This document shows positions 49,523-62,200 of a DNA stretch of 64,000 nt, piece by piece (the stretch's first letter is position 1; every line of letters starts with the position of its first letter). Below the pieces are notes generated by a model that saw only the letters and a program-made list of their open reading frames with translations, was not told the origin of the DNA and did no database searches. Source of the stretch: Rhynchopus sp. YZ270_cl-10 (Eukaryota > Euglenozoa > Diplonemea > Diplonemida > Diplonemidae); assembly GCA_964035575.1 (NCBI GenBank), contig OZ037911.1, positions 620,001 to 684,000 on the forward strand. Direction: 5' to 3'. The position numbers and the translations under genes were made by a program.

Positions 49523-52500
49523 GACGCTTTTAGACGCACAAACACGACACATTGAAAAGCGACGCTTTTAGACGCACAAACACGACGCGTTGCAAAGCGA
49601 CGCTTTTAGACGCACAAACACGACGCGTGGCAAAGCGACGCTTTTAGACGCACAAACACGACGCGTTGCAAAGCGACGCTTTTAGACGCACAAACACGAC
49701 GCGTTGAAAAGCGACGCTTTTAGACGCACGAACACGACGCGTTGAAAAGCGACGCTTTTAGACGCACAAACACGGCGCGTTGAAAAGCGACGCTTTTAGA
49801 CGCACAAACACGACGCGTGGCAAAGCGACGCTTTTAGACGCACAAACACGACGCGTTGCAAAGCGACGCTTTTAGACACACAAACACGACGCGTTGCAAA
49901 GCGACGCTTTTAGACGCACGAACACGACGCGTTGAAAAGCGACGCTTTTAGACGCACGAACACGACGCGTTGAAAAGCGACGCTTTTAGACGCACAAACA
50001 CGGCGCGTTGAAAAGCGACGCTTTTAGACGCACAAACACGGCGCGTTGAAAAGCGACGCTTTTAGACACACAAACAGGACGCGTTGAAAAGCGACGCTTT
50101 TAGACACACAAACAGGACGCGTTGAAAAGCGACGCTTTTAGACGCACGAACACGGCGCATTGAAAAGCGACGCTTTTAGACGCACAAACACGGCGCGTTG
50201 AAAAGCGACGCTTTTAGACACACAAACACGACGCGTTGAAAAGCGACGCTTTTAGACGCACAAACACGGCGCGTTGAAAAGCGACGCTTTTAGACGCACA
50301 AACACGACGCGTTGCAAAGCGACGCTTTTAGACGCACAAACACGACGCGTTGCAAAGCGACGCTTTTAGACGCACAAACACGGCGCGTTGAAAAGCGACG
50401 CTTTTAGACACACGAACACGGCGCGTTGAAAAGCGACGCTTTTAGACGCACAAACACGGCGCGTTGAAAAGCGACGCTTTTAGACACACAAACAGGACGC
50501 GTTGAAAAGCGACGCTTTTAGACACACAAACACGACGCGTTGCAAAGCGACGCTTTTAGACGCACGAACACGGCGCGTTGAAAAGCGACGCTTTTAGACG
50601 CACAAACACGGCGCGTTGAAAAGCGACGCTTTTAGACACACAAACAGGACGCGTTGAAAAGCGACGCTTTTAGACACACAAACAGGACGCGTTGAAAAGC
50701 GACGCTTTTAGACGCACAAACACGGCGCGTTGAAAAGCGACGCTTTTAGACGCACGAACACGGCGCGTTGAAAAGCGACGCTTTTAGACACACAAACAGG
50801 ACGCGTTGAAAAGCGACGCTTTTAGACGCACAAACACGGCGCGTTGAAAAGCGACGCTTTTAGACGCACGAACACGGCGCGTTGAAAAGCGACGCTTTTA
50901 GACGCACAAACACGGCGCGTTGAAAAGCGACGCTTTTAGACACACAAACACGACGCGTTGAAAAGCGACGCTTTTAGACGCACAAACACGGCGCGTTGAA
51001 AAGCGACGCTTTTAGACGCACAAACACGACACGTTGAAAAGCGACGCTTTTAGACGCACAAACACGACGCGTTGCAAAGCGACGCTTTTAGACGCACAAA
51101 CACGACGCGTTGCAAAGCGACGCTTTTAGACGCACAAACACGGCGCATTGAAAAGCGACGCTTTTAGACGCACAAACACGGCGCGTTGAAAAGCGACGCT
51201 TTTAGACACACAAACAGGACGCGTTGAAAAGCGACGCTTTTAGACACACAAACACGACGCGTTGCAAAGCGACGCTTTTAGACGCACAAACAGGACGCGT
51301 TGAAAAGCGACGCTTTTAGACACACAAACAGGACGCGTTGAAAAGCGACGCTTTTAGACGCACGAACACGGCGCGTTGAAAAGCGACGCTTTTAGACGCA
51401 CAAACACGGCGCGTTGAAAAGCGACGCTTTTAGACGCACGAACACGGCGCGTTGAAAAGCGACGCTTTTAGACACACAAACAGGACGCGTTGAAAAGCGA
51501 CGCTTTTAGACGCACAAACACGGCGCGTTGAAAAGCGACGCTTTTAGACGCACGAACACGGCGCGTTGAAAAGCGACGCTTTTAGACACACAAACAGGAC
51601 GCGTTGCAAAGCGACGCTTTTAGACGCACGAACACGGCGCGTTGAAAAGCGACGCTTTTAGACACACAAACACGACGCGTTGAAAAGCGACGCTTTTAGA
51701 CACACAAACACGACGCGTTGCAAAGCGACGCTTTTAGACGCACGAACACGACGCGTTGAAAAGCGAAGCTTTTAGACGCACAAACACGACGCGTTGAAAA
51801 GCGACGCTTTTAGACGCACAAACACGACGCGTTGAAAAGCGACGCTTTTAGACGAACAAACACGACGCGTTGCAAAGCGACGCTTTTAGACGCACAAACA
51901 CGACGCGTTGCAAAGCGACGCTTTTAGACGCACAAACACGACGCGTTGCAAAGCGACGCTTTTGGACGCACGAACACGGCGCGTTGCAAAGCGACGCTTT
52001 TAGACGCACAAACACGACGCGTTGCAAAGCGACGCTTTTGGACGCACGAACACGACGCGTTGCAAAGCGACGCTTTTAGACGCACGAACACGGCGCGTTG
52101 AAAAGCGACGCTTTTAGACGCACAAACACGACGCGTTGAAAAGCGACGCTTTTAGACGCACAAACAGGACGCGTTGAAAAGCGAAGCTTTTAGACACACA
52201 AACACGACGCGTTGCAAAGCGACGCTTTTAGACACACAAACAGGACGCGTTGAAAAGCGACGCTTTTAGACGCACAAACACGACGCGTTGCAAAGCGACG
52301 CTTTTAGACGCACGAACACGGCGCGTTGAAAAGCGACGCTTTTAGACGCACAAACACGACGCGTTGAAAAGCGACGCTTTTAGACGCACAAACAGGACGC
52401 GTTGAAAAGCGAAGCTTTTAGACACACAAACACGACGCGTTGCAAAGCGACGCTTTTAGACACACAAACAGGACGCGTTGAAAAGCGACGCTTTTAGACA

Positions 52501-55500
52501 CACAAACACGACGCGTTGCAAAGCGACGCTTTTAGACACACAAACAGGACGCGTTGAAAAGCGACGCTTTTAGACGCACAAACACGACGCGTTGCAAAGC
52601 GACGCTTTTAGACGCACGAACACGGCGCGTTGCAAAGCGACGCTTTTAGACACACAAACAGGACGCGTTGAAAAGCGACGCTTTTAGACGCACAAACAGG
52701 ACGCGTTGCAAAGCGACGCTTTTAGACGCACGAACACGGCGCGTTGAAAAGCGACGCTTTTAGACGCACAAACACGACGCGTTGAAAAGCGACGCTTTTA
52801 GACACACAAACACGACGCGTTGCAAAGCGACGCTTTTAGACGCACGAACACGACGCGTTGAAAAGCGAAGCTTTTAGACACACAAACACGACGCGTTGCA
52901 AAGCGACGCTTTTAGACACACAAACAGGACGCGTTGCAAAGCGACGCTTTTAGACGCACGAACACGGCGCGTTGAAAAGCGACGCTTTTAGACACACAAA
53001 CACGACGCGTTGAAAAGCGACGCTTTTAGACGCACAAACAGGACACGTTGAAAAGCGACGCTTTTAGACACACAAACACGACGCGTTGCAAAGCGACGCT
53101 TTTAGACGCACGAACACGACGCGTTGAAAAGCGAAGCTTTTAGACGCACAAACACGACGCGTTGAAAAGCGACGCTTTTAGACGCACAAACAGGACACGT
53201 TGAAAAGCGACGCTTTTAGACACACAAACACGACGCGTTGCAAAGCGACGCTTTTAGACGCACGAACACGACGCGTTGAAAAGCGACGCTTTTAGACGCA
53301 CAAACACGGCGCGTTGAAAAGCGACGCTTTTAGACACACAAACAGGACGCGTTGAAAAGCGACGCTTTTAGACACACAAACAGGACGCGTTGCAAAGCGA
53401 CGCTTTTAGACGCACGAACACGGCGCGTTGAAAAGCGACGCTTTTAGACGCACAAACACGGCGCGTTGAAAAGCGACGCTTTTAGACACACAAACAGGAC
53501 GCGTTGCAAAGCGACGCTTTTAGACGCACGAACACGGCGCGTTGAAAAGCGACGCTTTTAGACACACAAACACGACGCGTTGAAAAGCGACGCTTTTAGA
53601 CGCACAAACACGACACGTTGAAAAGCGACGCTTTTAGACACACAAACACGACGCGTTGAAAAGCGACGCTTTTAGACGCACAAACAGGACACGTTGAAAA
53701 GCGACGCTTTTAGACACACAAACACGACGCGTTGCAAAGCGACGCTTTTAGACGCACGAACACGACGCGTTGAAAAGCGAAGCTTTTAGACGCACAAACA
53801 CGACGCGTTGAAAAGCGACGCTTTTAGACGCACAAACACGACGCGTTGAAAAGCGACGCTTTTAGACGCACAAACAGGACACGTTGAAAAGCGACGCTTT
53901 TAGACACACAAACACGACGCGTTGCAAAGCGACGCTTTTAGACGCACGAACACGACGCGTTGAAAAGCGAAGCTTTTAGACACACAAACACGACGCGTTG
54001 CAAAGCGACGCTTTTAGACGCACAGACACGACGCGTTGAAAAGCGACGCTTTTAGACACACAAACACGACGCGTTGCAAAGCGACGCTTTTAGACGCACG
54101 AACACGACGCGTTGAAAAGCGACGCTTTTAGACGCACAAACACGACGCGTGGCAAAGCGACGCTTTTAGACGCACAAACACGACGCGTTGCAAAGCGACG
54201 CTTTTAGACACACAAACACGACGCGTTGCAAAGCGACGCTTTTAGACGCACGAACACGACGCGTTGAAAAGCGACGCTTTTAGACGCACAAACACGACGC
54301 GTGGCAAAGCGACGCTTTTAGACGCACGAACACGGCGCGTTGAAAAGCGACGCTTTTAGACACACAAACACGACGCGTTGAAAAGCGACGCTTTTAGACG
54401 CACGAACACGACGCGTTGAAAAGCGACGCTTTTAGACGAACAAACACGACGCGTTGCAAAGCGACGCTTTTAGACGCACAAACACGACGCGTTGCAAAGC
54501 GACGCTTTTGGACGCACGAACACGGCGCGTTGCAAAGCGACGCTTTTAGACGCACGAACACGACGCGTTGAAAAGCGACGCTTTTAGACGCACAAACACG
54601 GCGCGTTGAAAAGCGACGCTTTTAGACGCACAAACACGACACGTTGAAAAGCGACGCTTTTAGACGCACAAACACGACGCGTTGCAAAGCGACGCTTTTA
54701 GACGCACAAACACGACGCGTTGCAAAGCGACGCTTTTAGACGCACAAACACGGCGCGTTGAAAAGCGACGCTTTTAGACACACGAACACGGCGCATTGAA
54801 AAGCGACGCTTTTAGACGCACAAACACGGCGCGTTGAAAAGCGACGCTTTTAGACACACAAACAGGACGCGTTGAAAAGCGACGCTTTTAGACACACAAA
54901 CACGACGCGTTGCAAAGCGACGCTTTTAGACGCACAAACAGGACGCGTTGAAAAGCGACGCTTTTAGACACACAAACAGGACGCGTTGAAAAGCGACGCT
55001 TTTAGACGCACGAACACGGCGCGTTGAAAAGCGACGCTTTTAGACACACAAACAGGACGCGTTGAAAAGCGACGCTTTTAGACGCACAAACACGGCGCGT
55101 TGAAAAGCGACGCTTTTAGACGCACGAACACGGCGCGTTGAAAAGCGACGCTTTTAGACACACAAACAGGACGCGTTGCAAAGCGACGCTTTTAGACGCA
55201 CGAACACGGCGCGTTGAAAAGCGACGCTTTTAGACACACAAACACGACGCGTTGAAAAGCGACGCTTTTAGACGCACAAACACGGCGCGTTGAAAAGCGA
55301 CGCTTTTAGACGCACAAACACGGCGCGTTGAAAAGCGACGCTTTTAGACGCACGAACACGGCGCGTTGAAAAGCGACGCTTTTAGACACACAAACAGGAC
55401 GCGTTGAAAAGCGACGCTTTTAGACGCACAAACACGGCGCGTTGAAAAGCGACGCTTTTAGACGCACGAACACGGCGCGTTGAAAAGCGACGCTTTTAGA

Positions 55501-56753
55501 CACACAAACAGGACGCGTTGAAAAGCGACGCTTTTAGACGCACAAACACGGCGCGTTGAAAAGCGACGCTTTTAGACGCACGAACAGGACGCGTTGCAAA
55601 GCGACGCTTTTAGACGCACGAACACGGCGCGTTGAAAAGCGACGCTTTTAGACACACAAACACGACGCGTTGAAAAGCGACGCTTTTAGACACACAAACA
55701 CGACGCGTTGCAAAGCGACGCTTTTAGACGCACGAACACGACGCGTTGAAAAGCGAAGCTTTTAGACGCACAAACACGACGCGTTGAAAAGCGACGCTTT
55801 TAGACGCACAAACACGACGCGTTGAAAAGCGACGCTTTTAGACGCACAAACAGGACACGTTGAAAAGCGACGCTTTTAGACACACAAACACGACGCGTTG
55901 AAAAGCGACGCTTTTAGACACACAAACACGACGCGTTGCAAAGCGACGCTTTTAGACGCACGAACACGACGCGTTGAAAAGCGACGCTTTTAGACACACA
56001 AACAGGACGCGTTGAAAAGCGACGCTTTTAGACACACAAACAGGACGCGTTGAAAAGCGACGCTTTTAGACGCACAAACACGGCGCGTTGAAAAGCGACG
56101 CTTTTAGACACACAAACAGGACGCGTTGAAAAGCGACGCTTTTAGACACACAAACAGGACGCGTTGAAAAGCGACGCTTTTAGACGCACGAACACGGCGC
56201 GTTGAAAAGCGACGCTTTTAGACACACAAACACGACGCGTTGAAAAGCGACGCTTTTAGACGCACAAACAGGACACGTTGAAAAGCGACGCTTTTAGACA
56301 CACAAACACGACGCGTTGCAAAGCGACGCTTTTAGACGCACGAACACGACGCGTTGAAAAGCGAAGCTTTTAGACACACAAACACGACGCGTTGCAAAGC
56401 GACGCTTTTAGACACACAAACAGGACGCGTTGAAAAGCGACACTTTTAGACGCACAAACACGGCGCGTTGAAAAGCGACGCTTTTAGACGCACAAACACG
56501 ACGCGTTGAAAAGCGACGCTTTTAGACGCACAAACAGGACACGTTGAAAAGCGACGCTTTTAGACACACAAACACGACGCGTTGCAAAGCGACGCTTTTA
56601 GACGCACGAACACGACGCGTTGAAAAGCGACGCTTTTAGACACACAAACAGGACGCGTTGAAAAGCGACACTTTTAGACGCACAAACACGGCGCGTTGAA
56701 AAGCGACGCTTTTAGACGCACAAACACGACGCGTTGAAAAGCGACGCTTTTAG
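49523..56753. repeat. 38-bp satellite, block 2 (about 190 units)
   Basis: Same unit as block 1. Higher-order patterns are visible: runs such as [ACACAAACAGGACG, then ACGCACGAACACGGCG] recur, and the variant GCGAAGCTTTT (a HindIII-like change in the hairpin core) appears at intervals, usually after a unit with ACGAACACGACG. The variants suggest amplification of multi-unit blocks. The block ends at TTTTAG, where the 175-bp repeat island begins. Confidence 0.97.
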
Positions 56754-57765
56754 CATGGCTCTAAGTCGGTAGAATCGACCAGATGGGCGGTTTTACCGTA
56801 CGGGGGGGTCGACCTGCCGAAAAACTTGGCCAAAATCACATTTTTAAAAAATCAATTTTGGTTTTTTTTTTTCCTAGGGAAATTTTCCGTGTACTTAGCG
56901 AAATTTTCAAAAAATAGGTGGTTATTACCATGGCTCTAAGTCGGTAGAATCGACCAGATGGGCGGTTTTACCGTACGGGGGGGTCGACCTGCCGAAAAAC
57001 TTGGCCAAAATCACATTTTTAAAAAATCAATTTTGGTTTTTTTTTTTCCTAGGGAAATTTTCCGTGTACTTAGCGAAATTTTCAAAAAATAGGTGGTTAT
57101 TACCATGGCTCTAAGTCGGTAGAATCGACCAGATGGGCGGTTTTACCGTACGGGGGGGTCGACCTGCCGAAAAACTTGGCCAAAATCACATTTTTAAAAA
57201 ATCAATTTTGGTTTTTTTTTTTCCTAGGGAAATTTTCCGTGTACTTAGCGAAATTTTCAAAAAATAGGTGGTTATTACCATGGCTCTAAGTCGGTAGAAT
57301 CGACCAGATGGGCGGTTTTACCGTACGGGGGGGTCGACCTGCCGAAAAACTTGGCCAAAATCACATTTTTAAAAAATCAATTTTGGTTTTTTTTTTTCCT
57401 AGGGAAATTTTCCGTGTACTTAGCGAAATTTTCAAAAAATAGGTGGTTATTACCATGGCTCTAAGTCGGTAGAATCGACCAGATGGGCGGTTTTACCGTA
57501 CGGGGGGGTCGACCTGCCGAAAAACTTGGCCAAAATCACATTTTTAAAAAATCAATTTTGGTTTTTTTTTTTCCTAGGGAAATTTTCCGTGTACTTAGCG
57601 AAATTTTCAAAAAATAGGTGGTTATTACCATGGCTCTAAGTCGGTAGAATCGACCAGATGGGCGGTTTTACCGTACGGGGGGGTCGACCTGCCGAAAAAC
57701 TTGGCCAAAATCACATTTTTAAAAAATCAATTTTGGTTTTTTTTTTTCCTAGGGAAATTTTCCGT
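56754..57765. repeat. 175-bp tandem repeat, five full units and one partial
   Basis: Units start at 56754, 56929, 57104, 57279, 57454 and 57629 (partial). They look identical, apart from the start and end of the array. Each holds CATGGCTCTAAGTCGG, a GTCGAC site and a CCTAGG site, and an A/T-rich half. No coding frame crosses units. The last unit breaks at TTTTCCGTG, where a hairpin begins. Confidence 0.96.
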
Positions 57766-59264
57766 GGCTGGTCGCCAAAGGGCTACGGGCGGCTCCGCTT
57801 CGCTACGCTTTCGCCCTGCGCCCTTTGGCGCCCAGCCACGAAAAATTTTCCCACGGAAAAAGCAACGCGCTACGTACTTAAATCAGCAGTTTAACTTGGT
57901 AACGCCAACAAGGGGAAGGGCACCGCTGTCTGGTCCACTTGGTCTCTTCAACATGATGAGACTATGTACCAAAACCCGCACCTTGTGTGACTCTAGCTCA
58001 CCCCTTTGGAGGTAGCAGTTCGCTACTTAACTGACGGCTTCCTAGATGGATCTTCGCAGTGACTAGCATGCACCTGTCATTAGTTTCGCCATGACCCCCC
58101 ATCAAGAGTAGTGTCCTCTGCCTATTACCTGATGTCTTAGGGTACGCAAACTTAAGCGCTTTTCAGTGCACAGGCAATGTACTGTCCCGCAAACCCGGCA
58201 CAGGGTATGACCAAATGGACCGTATTTTGGCTAAAATTTTGACTTGAACATTTTGTTCACAATTTGCCCAATCTGAGGTTTTCATGGGATTCTTTGCTCC
58301 ATTTTATGACGTACCACACCCGATTTTGGGAAACCACTGTATTGATGTAGGCTCAAGGCTCTGATCCGACCATGGTCGCCCATTGTCGGGCGACCAAGCG
58401 ACCCGGTCGCTTGGTCGCCCAAAAAAAAAATTTTTTTTTGGTGACCCTGCGTGAAAAAAATTTTTTTTTTTTTGTTAGAAAAAAAATTTTTTTTTTTTGT
58501 GATGTCGAAAAAAAAATTTTTGGGTCATATGGCCTTATAAGCAACAAAGGCGAACAAGACGACCATTTCCCCGAGACCCCGCGACCCGGGTCGCGACCCC
58601 CATAAAAAAAAAAAATTTTTTTTTTTTTTGGTCGTTGAAAAAATTTTGCCATTTTTTTTTATATTTTTTTTTTTGGAAATTATGGAATTCGGTTTTGCCT
58701 TACGAACCTTATTTTTTTTTTTTGGCCCTTTTTTCCTAGTTCTGGCCCTATCTTTCAAATAAAGCCAGAATTTTCAACTTTTGAGCCTTTTTAAGGCATT
58801 TCCCTGCATTTTTCTGCAAAAAAAGACCACAAGAACGCAATTTGCCTTTGCAAAAATTGAAATTTCGAGACAAAAATTTGAAAAATTTCACAGTCATAAA
58901 AACGCTCAGGAAAATAATCGAGGTCCGTTTTTTGGGCAGAGAATGGCGTTTTAGAGGCCCACATACGGTCAAAACATCAAAATTTTGGGTTTTTTTGCAC
59001 TTTTGGACACCCAAGGACCCACTATAAGGGGTGAATTTTTTCTAGCCTGAGATTTCCCTTTGCGAAAAAAAAAATTTTTTTTTCGATTTTTTTTTTTTTT
59101 CGACAACTACTTTCTGGGGTACTTGGTGGTAAGGGCCCACATCAGTACGTAAGGTTATGACCAAAATAGCCGTATTTTGGTTGAAAATTTGACTTGAAAA
59201 TTTTTTTCATAATTTGCCCAATCTGAGGTTTTCATTGGATTCTTTGGGCCATTTTATGAGGAAG
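57766..59264. other. Second island, right part: hairpin, unique and A/T-tract DNA
   Basis: 57760-57855 is a hairpin with arms AATTTTCCGTGGCTGG and CCAGCCACGAAAAATTTT around a CCGCTTCGC-like centre. 57860-58200 is single-copy, balanced in composition and has no recognised gene. 58370-58610 has CGACCAAGCGACC and GGTCGCTTGGTCG inverted words followed by A-then-T tracts. Inverted copies of the dispersed repeat with CAATCTGAGGTTTTCAT lie at 58210-58330 and 59150-59260. The island ends at 59264 and the satellite resumes at TTTTAG. Confidence 0.7.
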
Positions 59265-62200
59265 TTTTAGACACACAAACACGACGCGTTGCAAAGCGAC
59301 GCTTTTAGACACACAAACAGGACGCGTTGCAAAGCGACGCTTTTAGACGCACGAACACGGCGCGTTGAAAAGCGACGCTTTTAGACACACAAACACGACG
59401 CGTTGAAAAGCGACGCTTTTAGACGCACAAACAGGACACGTTGAAAAGCGACGCTTTTAGACACACAAACACGACGCGTTGCAAAGCGACGCTTTTAGAC
59501 GCACGAACACGGCGCGTTGAAAAGCGACGCTTTTAGACGCACAAACACGGCGCGTTGAAAAGCGACGCTTTTAGACACACAAACAGGACGCGTTGAAAAG
59601 CGACGCTTTTAGACACACAAACAGGACGCGTTGCAAAGCGACGCTTTTAGACGCACGAACACGGCGCGTTGAAAAGCGACGCTTTTAGACGCACAAACAC
59701 GGCGCGTTGAAAAGCGACGCTTTTAGACACACAAACAGGACGCGTTGCAAAGCGACGCTTTTAGACGCACGAACACGGCGCGTTGAAAAGCGACGCTTTT
59801 AGACACACAAACACGACGCGTTGAAAAGCGACGCTTTTAGACGCACAAACACGACACGTTGAAAAGCGACGCTTTTAGACACACAAACACGACGCGTTGA
59901 AAAGCGACGCTTTTAGACGCACAAACAGGACACGTTGAAAAGCGACGCTTTTAGACACACAAACACGACACGTTGAAAAGCGACGCTTTTAGACGCACAA
60001 ACACGACGCGTTGCAAAGCGACGCTTTTAGACGCACAAACACGACGCGTTGCAAAGCGACGCTTTTAGACGCACAAACAGGACACGTTGCAAAGCGACGC
60101 TTTTAGACACACAAACACGACACGTTGAAAAGCGACGCTTTTAGACGCACAAACAGGACACGTTGCAAAGCGACGCTTTTAGACGCACGAACACGACGCG
60201 TTGAAAAGCGACGCTTTTAGACACACAAACACGACGCGTTGCAAAGCGACGCTTTTAGACGCACAAACACGACGCGTTGCAAAGCGACGCTTTTAGACGC
60301 ACGAACACGACGCGTTGCAAAGCGACGCTTTTAGACGCACGAACACGACGCGTTGAAAAGCGACGCTTTTAGACGCACAAACACGGCGCGTTGAAAAGCG
60401 ACGCTTTTAGACACACAAACAGGACGCGTTGAAAAGCGACGCTTTTAGACACACAAACAGGACGCGTTGAAAAGCGACGCTTTTAGACGCACGAACACGG
60501 CGCGTTGAAAAGCGACGCTTTTAGACACACAAACACGACGCGTTGAAAAGCGACGCTTTTAGACGCACGAACACGGCGCGTTGAAAAGCGACGCTTTTAG
60601 ACGCACAAACAGGACACGTTGAAAAGCGACGCTTTTAGACACACAAACACGACGCGTTGCAAAGCGACGCTTTTAGACGCACGAACACGACGCGTTGAAA
60701 AGCGAAGCTTTTAGACGCACAAACACGACGCGTTGAAAAGCGACGCTTTTAGACGCACAAACACGGCGCGTTGAAAAGCGACGCTTTTAGACGCACAAAC
60801 ACGACGCGTTGCAAAGCGACGCTTTTAGACGCACAAACACGACGCGTTGCAAAGCGACGCTTTTAGACGCACAAACACGGCGCGTTGAAAAGCGACGCTT
60901 TTAGACACACGAACACGGCGCATTGAAAAGCGACGCTTTTAGACGCACAAACACGGCGCGTTGAAAAGCGACGCTTTTAGACACACAAACAGGACGCGTT
61001 GAAAAGCGACGCTTTTAGACATACAAACACGACGCGTTGCAAAGCGACGCTTTTAGACGCACAAACACGGCGCGTTGAAAAGCGACGCTTTTAGACACAC
61101 AAACAGGACGCGTTGAAAAGCGACGCTTTTAGACACACAAACACGACGCGTTGCAAAGCGACGCTTTTAGACGCACAAACAGGACGCGTTGAAAAGCGAC
61201 GCTTTTAGACACACAAACAGGACGCGTTGAAAAGCGACGCTTTTAGACGCACGAACACGGCGCGTTGAAAAGCGACGCTTTTAGACGCACAAACACGGCG
61301 CGTTGAAAAGCGACGCTTTTAGACGCACGAACACGGCGCGTTGAAAAGCGACGCTTTTAGACACACAAACAGGACGCGTTGAAAAGCGACGCTTTTAGAC
61401 GCACAAACACGGCGCGTTGAAAAGGGACGCTTTTAGACGCACGAACACGGCGCGTTGCAAAGCGACGCTTTTAGACACACAAACAGGACGCGTTGCAAAG
61501 CGACGCTTTTAGACGCACGAACACGGCGCGTTGAAAAGCGACGCTTTTAGACACACAAACACGACGCGTTGAAAAGCGACGCTTTTAGACACACAAACAC
61601 GACGCGTTGCAAAGCGACGCTTTTAGACGCACGAACACGACGCGTTGAAAAGCGAAGCTTTTAGACGCACAAACACGACGCGTTGAAAAGCGACGCTTTT
61701 AGACACACAAACACGACGCGTTGAAAAGCGACGCTTTTAGACGCACAAACACGACGCGTTGAAAAGCGACGCTTTTAGACGCACAAACAGGACACGTTGA
61801 AAAGCGACGCTTTTAGACACACAAACACGACGCGTTGAAAAGCGACGCTTTTAGACGCACGAACACGACGCGTTGAAAAGCGACGCTTTTAGACGCACAA
61901 ACACGGCGCGTTGAAAAGCGACGCTTTTAGACACACAAACAGGACGCGTTGAAAAGCGACGCTTTTAGACACACAAACAGGACGCGTTGAAAAGCGACGC
62001 TTTTAGACGCACAAACACGGCGCGTTGAAAAGCGACGCTTTTAGACACACAAACAGGACGCGTTGAAAAGCGACGCTTTTAGACACACAAACAGGACGCG
62101 TTGAAAAGCGACGCTTTTAGACGCACAAACACGGCGCGTTGAAAAGCGACGCTTTTAGACGCACAAACACGACGCGTTGAAAAGCGACGCTTTTAGACGC

